From Joyebacterum sp964521425 (GTDB lineage Bacteria; Joyebacterota; Joyebacteria; Joyebacterales; Joyebacteraceae), in contig CAZFRO010000012.1 in NCBI GenBank assembly GCA_964521425.1, forward strand, positions 3,900 to 67,899: a stretch of DNA of 64,000 bases. Reading direction: 5' to 3'. Within the stretch, counting starts at the first letter, position 1. Each line of letters starts with the position of its first letter. The position numbers and the translations under genes were made by a program. The notes beneath the pieces are model-generated. The model worked only from the letters and a program-made list of their open reading frames with translations. It made no database searches and was not told the origin of the DNA. Shown here one piece after another: positions 45,832 through 53,600 of this stretch.

Positions 45832-46986
45832 CTACTCTACCCGCATCCAGAAACCGCTTCCGAAGAGCGGCTCGTTGACCTCGAGTCGGACGAGGATCTC
45901 GTTCTCGCCCTCCGGGAGCGAAAGCTCGACCTCAAACTGGTCCGGGATGAGCCTTCCAAACCAGTCTTCGGGGCTCCGGCCCGGGTCGAACCATCCTCGC
46001 GGCTCTCCCTTAAACACCTCTGCCCCGTTTACCCACATTGCAATCTGATCTGTGTAGGTCAGTCGGCAGTTGCTTAGAGCATCGCGAACGACGGTCCGCG
46101 CAAAGATAACGCCCTTTTGGTCGCTTCCGGTGATCCCGGCGGCGCTCACGGCGACAACGCCCCGCACATCGACCGGCGCGTCCATCCAATCCGCCGTCCC
46201 GTCCGCGATTGCGGTCAGCGCATCATCTCTCGTAGCACCCTCGGGAAAGAGTGGCGTCATCTCCCAATCGCGAATCACGCCCTCACCGATCACTCTCGTC
46301 CACGGGTCCTCGAGCCTGGCTTCGATCTCATCACCCGACAGCGCCGTGACCAGGAGATTTCGGAAGTAGCCCGATCCGGCGTAGTTCCAGAGCCGGATAC
46401 CTCCCCTGACGAACGGAAGATAGCGGACGGTGTAGCACGGCTCGGCATCGTCGTTCACATAGACGTTGGCAAAGGCGTCTCCGACATCCACTCGGATCTT
46501 CGCCCACTCCCCCTTCGGGAGTTTCACCATCCGCTGCGCGAACGGGAAGAGCTTCCACGCGAGCTGACCCTCCACCCAGCGTGCCGACGATTCGAAGAGG
46601 ACATCGTTGCCTTTACGTGTCGAGTAGAACTGGAGATTGTTGCACGCACCATCCTCCTGAACGTGGAAATCAGGACCGACCCAGCCGTCGCCCTCACCGG
46701 TCGTGCAGATCTCGAACTCGATCCGGTAGCACTCCCAGCTCGTGTCACCCACCCACGGTGGATTCTCGATCGTCAACCGCTCGGCACCTGGCTCGAGCAG
46801 GTAGACGGTGCCGTACTCCGGATGCTCCACGAAATTCTCCGGCGCGACACGCCATCCCGGCGACGGCGATCCGTTCAGAGGATCCTCAAAGAGAATCTTC
46901 CCACTCTCATGTACCATCACAAGTTCACCCCCCGTGACAGCAGTTCCCGACAGGACCAGGAGTCCGATCATCAGAAGAGTCCGCAT
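45832..46986 (-). CDS. Secreted two-domain beta-sandwich protein (LamG/DUF1080-like plus galactose-binding-like)
   Basis: Signal peptide (LLMIGLLVLSGTAVTGG). The N-terminal ~220 residues resemble concanavalin/LamG-like sugar-binding folds (FEDPLNGSPSPGWRV, EWAKIRVDVGDAFANVYVND, GIRLWNYAGSGYFRNLLV). The C-terminal ~170 residues look like a galactose-binding beta-sandwich (VWVNGAEVF-type AMWVNGAEVFKGEPRGW, NEILVRLEVNEP). No catalytic residues recognised. ATG 46986 shares its A with the mutM stop (TGATG) and has GGGGAGG upstream. Its place among SOS genes is unexplained. Confidence 0.65.
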   Translation of the reverse strand: MRTLLMIGLLVLSGTAVTGGELVMVHESGKILFEDPLNGSPSPGWRVAPENFVEHPEYGTVYLLEPGAERLTIENPPWVGDTSWECYRIEFEICTTGEGDGWVGPDFHVQEDGACNNLQFYSTRKGNDVLFESSARWVEGQLAWKLFPFAQRMVKLPKGEWAKIRVDVGDAFANVYVNDDAEPCYTVRYLPFVRGGIRLWNYAGSGYFRNLLVTALSGDEIEARLEDPWTRVIGEGVIRDWEMTPLFPEGATRDDALTAIADGTADWMDAPVDVRGVVAVSAAGITGSDQKGVIFARTVVRDALSNCRLTYTDQIAMWVNGAEVFKGEPRGWFDPGRSPEDWFGRLIPDQFEVELSLPEGENEILVRLEVNEPLFGSGFWMRVE

Positions 46987-47852
46987 CAATGCCTCCCCTT
47001 CCCTGCCTTCTTGCGCCTGGCCGCGCGCTTCCGTGGGGCCGCACGCTTCTTCGGCTGGCACTTGGGACAGATGTAGCTATGCGTGCTGCCGGTCTTGAGC
47101 TTCACGATCTTGGTCCCGCACTCCGGGCACGGCTGCCCCTCGCGGTAGCCGATCAGAATATCGTCAAACAAGAACCCGCCCGGCTTCCCACTCAAGCGTT
47201 TCTCGTAGCATGCGCCGCCCCTCTTCGCCGCCGGCTTAAGCCCCTGTTGTATGGCCTCCCAGAGTCTCTCGATATCCCCGGTCTTCAGCGTATCGACTCC
47301 CCGAAGCGGATGCAGGCGCGCCATAAACAGGATGTCGTGAACGTAGGCGTTACCGATTCCAGCGATGCGCTCCTGGTTCAGGAGGAAGGTCTTTACCCTT
47401 CCCCGCCTTCCCTCAAGCATCCCGCCAAATTCATCAAGCGTGACATCGAGCACGTTCGGTCCGAGTTTCGCTGTCATCTCGTGCTTGTCGAGCTTACCGT
47501 CCGCGACGTAGTGGACATAACCGAACCACCAGAAGCGCACGCTCATGCATTTCCCGTCATCGAAGTCGAAGATGAACTGATACTTCTCCGGGAGGCGATC
47601 ACGCTTAGTAAGAAGAAGGTCTCCCCCCATTCCTAGATTCAGAAGGAGATGTCCCTGGCTCGTGCGGGTGAAGATCCACTTCCCGTGATGGGTAACGTCC
47701 TGGATCTTTGCTCCTGTGAGTCTTCTTTTGAATGTTCGAGGTGTGGTGTTCAGACATTTCGGCTGGATGATTTCGATATCGGTGATGGTTCTACCGGCGA
47801 GCGCCCGCTTCATTTCGCGGGCGCGTGACATGATCTCGGGCAGTTCCGGCAT
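46986..47852 (-). CDS. Formamidopyrimidine-DNA glycosylase family protein (Fpg/Nei-like)
   Basis: Base-excision DNA glycosylase/AP lyase. Starts MPELPEI with catalytic Pro2 and Glu3; the conserved Lys is in HHGKWIFT; RIAGIGNAYVHDILF is the H2TH region; a C-terminal four-Cys zinc finger (CPEC...CPKC) follows, then a Lys/Arg-rich tail (PKKRAAPRKRAARRKK). The Arg that usually follows Gln in the finger (QRxTFYC) is absent (GSTHSYIC), and the protein fits a divergent Fpg branch, so lesion preference is uncertain. ATG 47852, not the frame start 47996, because of MPELPE and AAGGAAG upstream. Confidence 0.88.
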   Translation of the reverse strand: MPELPEIMSRAREMKRALAGRTITDIEIIQPKCLNTTPRTFKRRLTGAKIQDVTHHGKWIFTRTSQGHLLLNLGMGGDLLLTKRDRLPEKYQFIFDFDDGKCMSVRFWWFGYVHYVADGKLDKHEMTAKLGPNVLDVTLDEFGGMLEGRRGRVKTFLLNQERIAGIGNAYVHDILFMARLHPLRGVDTLKTGDIERLWEAIQQGLKPAAKRGGACYEKRLSGKPGGFLFDDILIGYREGQPCPECGTKIVKLKTGSTHSYICPKCQPKKRAAPRKRAARRKKAGKGRH

Positions 47853-47863
47853 ACGGCTTCCTT

Positions 47864-48169
47864 TCAGCCCTCGAGGTCGGTCTTCGAGAGCATCCAGTCC
47901 ATGGTCCGGGTGTTGTAGATGAGTTCGTAGTAATCCTCCTCCTTTGTAATAACAGCAAAATGGTGAAGTTTGAAGTGCCCCTCGCGCTCCTCCCATTTTC
48001 CCGTCACCCGGTCCACATCAAATACCCGGCTCTTCCACTTGAACCTGAGTGGGTCCAGATGCCCACCGCTGAACCTGGTCAGAACGGTGATGTCCTCGTT
48101 GATATCCTGAATCATCGCGTCGGCATCCACCCCGTAGAAGTTATCTGCATGCACCTTCTGATCCTCCAA
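47864..48169 (-). CDS. Small DUF6504-like protein
   Basis: 101 aa, soluble. The region LRFKWKSRVFDVDRVTGKWEE and YYELIYNTRTMDWMLSKTD fits the DUF6504 pattern, small proteins often found beside Y-family polymerase or LexA genes; the function is unknown. It lies between lexA and the Fpg gene with gaps of 11 nt on each side, so it belongs to the same transcript. Family call is moderate; gene reality is well supported by the operon packing. Confidence 0.65.
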   Translation of the reverse strand: MEDQKVHADNFYGVDADAMIQDINEDITVLTRFSGGHLDPLRFKWKSRVFDVDRVTGKWEEREGHFKLHHFAVITKEEDYYELIYNTRTMDWMLSKTDLEG

Positions 48170-48180
48170 CGTTTCCAGCT

Positions 48181-48813
48181 TCAGAATTTCCTCATGAGCC
48201 CCACTACCTTCCCCAGAACCCTGACGTCGCCCTCGTCCCCGGTAAGCTCGATGTCGTTGTACGCGGGGTTGCGTGCCTTCAGAACGACACTCCCCTTCCG
48301 GCGCGCGTACTCCTTCACCGTCGCCTCGTCATCGATCAGGGCAACGACTATGTCTCCGTTTCGGGCGTCCGGTTGAGGAGTAACGACCACGATATCGCCA
48401 TCGCAGATCCCGGCATCAAGCATGCTGCCCCCGTTCACTCTGAGGGCGAAGCAGCCCTCCCGGCGCGCGAACATCTCATCGACGGCGAGCACGCCTTCAA
48501 TGTTCTCCACCGCCAGGATCGGACGACCGGCAGCAACACTTCCCAGAAGAGGAATCTCCGCACCGATGTGATGCTCACCCGCTGACAGGTGATGTTCGAG
48601 CCACTCGATCCCACGGGAGATACCGCGACGGCGACGGATGTAGCCCCGCTCCTCCAGAGCCGACAGATGGTAGCGGACACCGTTCGTCGACGAGATACCC
48701 ATCGCCTCCCCGATCTCACGAATCGTAGGCGACCGGTCGTGATCGCGGATGGTCTCGATGATGTACTCGAGCATCCGTTCCTGAGCATCAGTGATGTCGT
48801 GGCGTTGGGTCAT
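48181..48813 (-). CDS. lexA: LexA repressor
   Basis: SOS regulator that represses until RecA-stimulated self-cleavage. N-terminal winged helix-turn-helix (SPTIREIGEAMGISSTNGVRYHLSALEERGYI, residues ~28-59), the cleavage bond Ala95-Gly96 in GSVAAGRPI, catalytic Ser130 in VNGGSMLDAG and Lys167 in DEATVKEYA. 210 aa is typical. The start ATG 48813 gives MTQRHDITDAQ; the longer frame to 48867 has no site. It heads a run with mutM and dinB, with a promoter/palindrome ~250 bp upstream. Confidence 0.96.
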   Translation of the reverse strand: MTQRHDITDAQERMLEYIIETIRDHDRSPTIREIGEAMGISSTNGVRYHLSALEERGYIRRRRGISRGIEWLEHHLSAGEHHIGAEIPLLGSVAAGRPILAVENIEGVLAVDEMFARREGCFALRVNGGSMLDAGICDGDIVVVTPQPDARNGDIVVALIDDEATVKEYARRKGSVVLKARNPAYNDIELTGDEGDVRVLGKVVGLMRKF

Positions 48814-49177
48814 GTGTGTTGCGGGTCTCCTGGTGAATCGGACCGAGCCTTTCCCGGATGCCTTCACCGTGAGAGCCTCTCCTTTGCTTGTACTAATGAG
48901 GCCGAGGCGGGCCGCGCCTATTTGGAAGGACTGGGCGAGCGAGCTGACCGTTTCTTTGTCTCTGCGCCCAATGCGCGGCCCCGACCCCTCGGCCTGTGAT
49001 GGCTTTCCCGTGTGCCCGGCAGAGCCCAGCCTGGATACCCCACCGCGACACAGGAACCATGGTACTGCACATATGTGCAGTAGTCAACAGAAAAAATCAG
49101 GGGCCGTAAACACCCGGCCCCCAGCCATATGCCACCCACGGTGATGAGTACGCCCGCCATGCGGTGAGGTGATGCGC
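48814..49177 (-). other. Intergenic region and long leader upstream of lexA
   Basis: 364 bp without a convincing gene; several short frames exist but none has a ribosome site or recognisable protein. If transcription starts at the promoter near 49059, the lexA mRNA has a ~240-nt leader. I see no known riboswitch motif. A short frame starting at ATG 49060 (MVPVSRWGIQ) is not convincing. Confidence 0.4.
49059..49087 (-). promoter_or_regulatory. lexA promoter with an 18-bp palindromic candidate LexA operator
   Basis: On the minus strand: TTGACT (49087-49082), 17-bp spacer, TACCAT (49064-49059). The perfect palindrome ACTGCACATATGTGCAGT (49064-49081) fills the spacer. Symmetry, position between the hexamers and the downstream lexA gene indicate an autoregulatory operator. 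The sequence differs from both the E. coli CTGT-N8-ACAG and Bacillus GAAC-N4-GTTC boxes while keeping an inner CACATATGTG core. Confidence 0.65.
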
Positions 49178-49408
49178 CTACGCCAGGATCTTCTTGATCT
49201 CCTCGACGGAGAGCGCCTTCCCCACGGACCGCACCTCACCGTCAACGACGAGCCCTGGCGTCATCATGACGCCGAACTTCATGATCTCGCTGATATCCGT
49301 GATCTTCTCGAACTCGTACTCGACACCGAGTTCCTTCGCAGCTGCTTCAGCGTTCTCGCTGAGCTTCGCGCACTTCGGGCAACAGCTTCCCAGGATCTGA
49401 ATCTTCAC
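49178..49408 (-). CDS. Small thioredoxin-fold redox protein (thioredoxin_3/MTH895-like)
   Basis: 76 aa thioredoxin-like protein with the redox motif CPKC in LGSCCPKCAKL and the cis-Pro loop in MMTPGLVVDGE. This family of small disulfide proteins often travels with metal or redox genes. GTG 49408 has AGGAAGA upstream; the longer frame to 49462 overlaps the CcdA stop region and lacks homology. With the CcdA gene upstream it probably relays thiol electrons. Confidence 0.85.
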   Translation of the reverse strand: MKIQILGSCCPKCAKLSENAEAAAKELGVEYEFEKITDISEIMKFGVMMTPGLVVDGEVRSVGKALSVEEIKKILA

Positions 49409-49430
49409 CGTCTTCTTCCTCTCGCAGAGT

Positions 49431-50129
49431 CTACAGCGACAGCTTGATAAGATAGACACCACCCAGTATCACAAGAGCCCCACAGACACGCTTCAGTATC
49501 ACGGCTCCGCGTGAACGTTCGTTCCAGTTGAGATAGTGCTGAACGACCTCGGTGAAGGTACCCGCCAGAATGATGACAGAGCAATGGCCGATACCGTAGG
49601 CGGCAAGAAGCAGAACCCCGTATGCGAAGCTCGATGCCGCTACGCTCACGGTCACACCCAGCATCGGTGCCATGAACGCAAAGGTGCAGGGGCCAAGTGC
49701 CACTCCGAATACGAGCCCGAGCAGAAACGCCGCCAACCCACCCTTCCTCTTGAGACCGATATTGCCGGGACCGGACCACGGCATCGGGATGACATCGAGG
49801 AGGTTGAGACCAACAACGAAGAAGATGACGGCCACAACGTAGTTCCCATACCGTCCAACGTCACCCAACATTCGCCCGGCCGCTGAGGTGATCACTCCGA
49901 TGATGGCGATCGTGACCAGGATGCCGATGGAGAAGAGCGTGGAGATCGTGAAGGCTCGCCTGGTTGAAATGCGACCCTGCTGATCCACGAATCCCACAAT
50001 CAGCGGGATGCTCGCCAGATGGCACGGACTGAGGATGATACTCAGAACTCCCCATAGGAATGACGCGCCGAGAGCGATGGCCGGCGCGCCCTCAACGGCC
50101 TGAGTCAGTGATGCGAAGAGATGTCCCAC
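49431..50129 (-). CDS. CcdA/DsbD-type thiol-electron transporter
   Basis: Inner-membrane protein passing reducing equivalents to the periplasm. Six or more hydrophobic helices; the paired Cys residues are visible in LSPCHLASIPLIVGF and LGPCTFAFMAPMLG, the signature of the DsbD membrane domain. 232 aa, a stand-alone CcdA. It lies between two thioredoxin-fold genes, upstream Trx at 50190 and downstream small Trx at 49178, which together form a thiol-redox relay. Confidence 0.93.
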   Translation of the reverse strand: MGHLFASLTQAVEGAPAIALGASFLWGVLSIILSPCHLASIPLIVGFVDQQGRISTRRAFTISTLFSIGILVTIAIIGVITSAAGRMLGDVGRYGNYVVAVIFFVVGLNLLDVIPMPWSGPGNIGLKRKGGLAAFLLGLVFGVALGPCTFAFMAPMLGVTVSVAASSFAYGVLLLAAYGIGHCSVIILAGTFTEVVQHYLNWNERSRGAVILKRVCGALVILGGVYLIKLSL

Positions 50130-50189
50130 GATTCGTACTGCTCCCTGTTGGCTGTGCCGACCGTGCCCGTGAGGCAGAGGGTGTGGCGA

Positions 50190-50675
50190 CTAGTCGAATT
50201 CGTACCCAAGCTCCACCCACGTCGCCAGGATCTCCTCGCGCGAGAAGAAACCCTGATGGCGAAAGAGTTCCGTTCCGGAGACGTCATAGAAGATCTGAGT
50301 GGGAATGATACGCACTCCGTATTCCCGCGCCGCGTCTCTGTTCTTCTTGGCGTCAATGAACTCGACCTCAAACCGCCCCGCGTAAGTCTCCGACAGCTCA
50401 TCGAGAATCGGCGCCATCATCTTGCACGGAACGCACGTCTCGGAACCGAGGTCGACGAAGCGGGGAAGTGAAGCCTGTTCCTGAACAGAGCCGTCCTGAG
50501 CGATGTTGGCGATGCCCGTATGTGTGGCGCCGTCAGTGACGACCACCTGCGGGGCATCGTCCGCGGGTGACCCTACAATCGCTCTCGGCACGAGCACCGC
50601 GAGCGTCCCCATGACAATGACGAGTGCTGCGATGATGATTCCCGTCTTCCTGCTGGATCCAATCTGTGCTGGCAT
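50190..50675 (-). CDS. Membrane-anchored periplasmic thioredoxin-like protein
   Basis: N-terminal membrane helix (TGIIIAALVIVMGTLAVLV) and a thioredoxin domain with active site CVPCK (SETCVPCKMM) and cis-Pro in VRIIPTQIFYD. 161 aa. Likely the periplasmic acceptor of electrons from the neighbouring CcdA. A divergent promoter region (50676-50813) separates it from the methyltransferase gene. Confidence 0.9.
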   Translation of the reverse strand: MPAQIGSSRKTGIIIAALVIVMGTLAVLVPRAIVGSPADDAPQVVVTDGATHTGIANIAQDGSVQEQASLPRFVDLGSETCVPCKMMAPILDELSETYAGRFEVEFIDAKKNRDAAREYGVRIIPTQIFYDVSGTELFRHQGFFSREEILATWVELGYEFD

Positions 50676-50712
50676 GGGATTACCTTCTCATGGGCCCGAC
50701 GCACGGGCCTGC

Positions 50713-50741
50713 TTGACCTGGCTCGCATTGGCTAATATGCT
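50713..50741 (+). promoter_or_regulatory. Probable promoter of the methyltransferase gene
   Basis: TTGACC (50713-50718), 17-bp spacer, TATGCT (50736-50741), in the 138-bp divergent gap. A TAATAT lies a few bases earlier. Transcription would start ~65 nt before the ATG at 50814. Confidence 0.5.
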
Positions 50742-50813
50742 TGTGTCCATCTGTTTGGGTTCTACATCGCCCAGACAGCCATAGACAACAAATATCAAGG
50801 GGGAACGGCACTG

Positions 50814-51476
50814 ATGTCAACAATATGGTCTTCCTACTGGCAGGACGTGTGTAATCTCAGGTGGACGGATGTTGACCTGGTATCTCTCGAGAAGGTCGCG
50901 AACGTACTCGGCTTTGGCCCCCAGCGGAGTCTCCTGGAGCTTGGGGCCGGCCGTGGTCTGCACAGCAAATTCCTCTATGAGATGTTGAGATGCGAGAACC
51001 CCGATCTCTATGAGATCAACCCTGAGATGCTTCTCTATATAGAGCGACAGGGCCTGAACGCGATCAGCGACAACGAGAAGCTCAAGCAGAGATACGATAT
51101 CGTCTGGTCCTACGGCGTCCCGGAGCACTTCGAGGATCCGATGCGGCAGGAGATCATCGATCGCCACTTCGAACTCGCAGGCGAGTGGGTGCTTCTCGTC
51201 ATCCCACGCGCAACATGGCTCAGAAAAGCAATCGGGCGACACGATAGAATCCCCGCCGAGGACTTCACCAACGCCGAACTCCTGGAGCGGCTTGAGCGGG
51301 GTGCCAAGAAGGAGTGGGGTCAGACGGATGGTGTCGATTTCAACGTAGAAAGTTTCTGTCCCCTCTTCGGAGTGAGACACATCCCGGCGGGCTGGTACAA
51401 CATCGTGGACCGCCTGGTCGGCTGGGCCCTGCCGGGAGGACTCCTGATCGGCTGGGCAAGAAGAAAGGTCTCCTAG
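50814..51476 (+). CDS. Class I SAM-dependent methyltransferase
   Basis: Rossmann-type methyltransferase with motif I LLELGAGRGLHS and later VWSYGVPEHFEDP (motif IV region). 220 aa. Closest in style to MT-11/12 family enzymes acting on small molecules or lipids; substrate unknown. AAGGGGGAA lies upstream of ATG 50814. Single gene on the plus strand among minus-strand runs. Confidence 0.85.
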   Translation: MSTIWSSYWQDVCNLRWTDVDLVSLEKVANVLGFGPQRSLLELGAGRGLHSKFLYEMLRCENPDLYEINPEMLLYIERQGLNAISDNEKLKQRYDIVWSYGVPEHFEDPMRQEIIDRHFELAGEWVLLVIPRATWLRKAIGRHDRIPAEDFTNAELLERLERGAKKEWGQTDGVDFNVESFCPLFGVRHIPAGWYNIVDRLVGWALPGGLLIGWARRKVS

Positions 51477-51506
51477 AACACCGGAGTCGGTGGAGCAGAG
51501 ACATGG

Positions 51507-52748
51507 TTATCCGTCGTCCCCGTCGCCGTTCTCCCCATGGTGGTCGTGCTTGCCGAACTGGCTCTTGTCGTACTCCATCCCCGGCCGCAGCGCCGACATC
51601 TCGCGGAGCTTGCCGACTATCCCCGGCAGAATCTCGATGACGTGATCGATATCATCCTCAGACGTCCAGCGCCCCATCGTAAACTGGAGCGAGCCGTGCG
51701 CTTCTTCGTGTTTGACGCCCATGGCAAGCTGCACGTATGAGGACTCAAGCGTTTTGGCGGAGCAGGCCGAACCGCTCGACAGTCGGACGCCGTCCATATC
51801 GAGCGAAAGAAGCAGAGCCTCCCCCTCGATGTAGGCGAATCTGATGTTGGCGTTGTTCGGAACCCTCCGTGTCCGTGGTCCGTTCAACGTGGTGTCGGAG
51901 ATCTCGGCCATGATCTCATCGATTAGCCGATCGCGGTATCCCTTGACCCGATCGACCTCCGCCGGCATCTCCGCCTTCAGGATCTCCGCTGCCTTGCCGA
52001 ACCCGACGATACCGGGCACATTCTCGGTGCCGGACCTCAGGTTCTTCTCCTGGCCTCCGCCGTGTATTAGCGACTCGATGCGAACGCCCTTCCTTATAAA
52101 GAGAGCTCCCATCCCCTTAGGACCATAGATATCATTCGACGACAGCGTGACCATATCAAATGGAAGTGTCGTGAGATCAATCGGGATCCACCCGAGCGCT
52201 GCCACGGCATCGGTGTGGAAGAGCACACCGTGCTCCTTCGCTATCTCGCCGATCTGCCCGACCGGCTCGATCGTGCCCACCTCACCGTTCACCATCATGA
52301 TCGAGATGAGAACCGTGTCGTCACGGATGGCGTCCTCGACGGCCGCAGGATCAACGAAGCCCTCGGCATCAACGGGAAGCCTCGTCACCTCGAATCCCTC
52401 TCGCTCGAGAAACTTCGAGGGCGTGATGATGGAGCGATGCTCGATTACGCTCGTGATGATGTGCTTGCCCTGCTTCCTTAGACGCATGGCCGCGCCCTTC
52501 ATGGCCATGTTGTTCGCTTCCGTCGCCCCCGACGTGAAGTAGATCTCAAACGGCTCACAACCAACGAGCGTAGCCAGCTGGTTGCGCGCATTATCGATGG
52601 CCTCCCGCGGTGCATCACCGGCGGCGTGAAACGTCGCCGCATTCCCATAGTGCTCCGTCATGTACGGGAGCATGGCCTCGACAACGCGAGGATCAACCGG
52701 TGCACCCGATTGGTAATCGAGGAAACCTTTGGTTTTCATCTCGGCCAT
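51507..52748 (-). CDS. NifS/IscS-family protein lacking the PLP-binding lysine
   Basis: Strongly similar in layout to cysteine desulfurases (numbering matches E. coli IscS almost exactly): FTSGATEANN, His104 in EHRSIITP, Asp180 in FHTDAVAALG, and the sulfur-accepting Cys329 in SSGSACSAKTLESSYV. But the PLP site SxHKIYGPKG reads SSNDIYGPKG: His205 is Asn, Lys206 is Asp (codon GAT at 52133-52131), and Gln183 is Ala. The N-terminal DYSATTPVDPRV motif reads DYQSGAPVDPRV. Such a protein cannot form the internal aldimine, so classical desulfurase activity is unlikely; it may carry or receive sulfur through Cys329. It is encoded after dsrE and tusA, which supports a sulfur-carrier role. Confidence 0.9.
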   Translation of the reverse strand: MAEMKTKGFLDYQSGAPVDPRVVEAMLPYMTEHYGNAATFHAAGDAPREAIDNARNQLATLVGCEPFEIYFTSGATEANNMAMKGAAMRLRKQGKHIITSVIEHRSIITPSKFLEREGFEVTRLPVDAEGFVDPAAVEDAIRDDTVLISIMMVNGEVGTIEPVGQIGEIAKEHGVLFHTDAVAALGWIPIDLTTLPFDMVTLSSNDIYGPKGMGALFIRKGVRIESLIHGGGQEKNLRSGTENVPGIVGFGKAAEILKAEMPAEVDRVKGYRDRLIDEIMAEISDTTLNGPRTRRVPNNANIRFAYIEGEALLLSLDMDGVRLSSGSACSAKTLESSYVQLAMGVKHEEAHGSLQFTMGRWTSEDDIDHVIEILPGIVGKLREMSALRPGMEYDKSQFGKHDHHGENGDGDDG

Positions 52749-52769
52749 GTGCTCACCTCACAGTGGAAC

Positions 52770-53138
52770 TCAGAAACTCAGAATGGCGTCCGCGTCGAGC
52801 GCGAGGTCGTTCAGTGTCGCGGCGCCCACAACGTCGGCGGCATCGATGTAGTCTCCGCGACTGAGACCCAGAAGCTGCGAACTCTGGTCGCAGACCATTA
52901 GCTTCACACCCGCCTCCACCGCCCGCCCAATCACATCAGACAACCTCGGAAACTCCCCAAGCTTGATCCTCTCCGCCTCTCCCGTCTTGACCACCGTCAC
53001 TCCTTTTCCAAGAAGATAGACGGTCGCATCGATTCCCATTGCCTGAGCGGTAGTTGCCAGCACGAACGGCGAGTATGTTCGCTCGGGCGTGTCGATTCCC
53101 GATGTAAGCACGTAGAGTATGGTCTTCTTCTCACCCAT
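52770..53138 (-). CDS. DsrE/DsrF-family sulfur carrier
   Basis: 122-aa protein of the DsrE-like fold; N-terminal beta strand KKTILYVLTSG and a conserved Cys in LMVCDQSSQLLGL that would hold persulfide. Such proteins pass sulfur between TusA and other carriers. The second ATG (53138) has GGAGGT at 7-nt spacing and is chosen over 53144. It lies between tusA and the NifS-like gene with short gaps, forming a sulfur-relay trio. Confidence 0.85.
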   Translation of the reverse strand: MGEKKTILYVLTSGIDTPERTYSPFVLATTAQAMGIDATVYLLGKGVTVVKTGEAERIKLGEFPRLSDVIGRAVEAGVKLMVCDQSSQLLGLSRGDYIDAADVVGAATLNDLALDADAILSF

Positions 53139-53180
53139 GATCATACCTCCTCGGGCAGTGCCCGTGGGGCGTCTTGCTCT

Positions 53181-53426
53181 CTAGCTGGTTCTTCTGACCA
53201 GGAACCCGGTAACACCGTCAGACTCCTCGGCAAGAACGAGCTCATGTCCTGTCCGTTTGGCCCAGCTTGTCATGTCCGACCCGGCCGATGGATCATCAGC
53301 GAGCATCTCCAGGATCTCGCCCACCTCCACGTTCATTATCTCATCGCTGATCTGGATGATAGGCTCCGGACAGAAGTACCCTGTCATATCAAGAGTTGCC
53401 GCGATTTTCGGCTCCTGCTCGGCCAT
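53181..53426 (-). CDS. TusA-family sulfurtransferase
   Basis: 81 aa with the TusA signature CPxP: YFCPEPIIQI. TusA relays persulfide sulfur from cysteine desulfurases to DsrE-type or other acceptors. The later region WAKRTGHELV fits the family core. First gene of the tusA-dsrE-nifS-like run; the gap 53427-53600 in front holds an inverted repeat TGCGCA-N5-TGCGCA (53533-53549), perhaps an operator. Confidence 0.93.
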   Translation of the reverse strand: MAEQEPKIAATLDMTGYFCPEPIIQISDEIMNVEVGEILEMLADDPSAGSDMTSWAKRTGHELVLAEESDGVTGFLVRRTS

Positions 53427-53600
53427 TCTGCCCTCCGATCACTTGTCACCACTGATCCCGGACATAAATACGGGACCCGCGGAAACCATGGCATGCTGCG
53501 CACACTCAGTCCCAAGATCCCGCGAGTCCCTTTGCGCACTGACTGCGCACGTGTTGAGATGCTGACAAGGGGGTCAGGTTTCGCGGGGCACTCCCGAAAA

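Noticed and set aside
48893..49160. Small minus-strand frames in the lexA leader
   Set aside because: No ribosome site, odd composition and they overlap each other; kept as leader.
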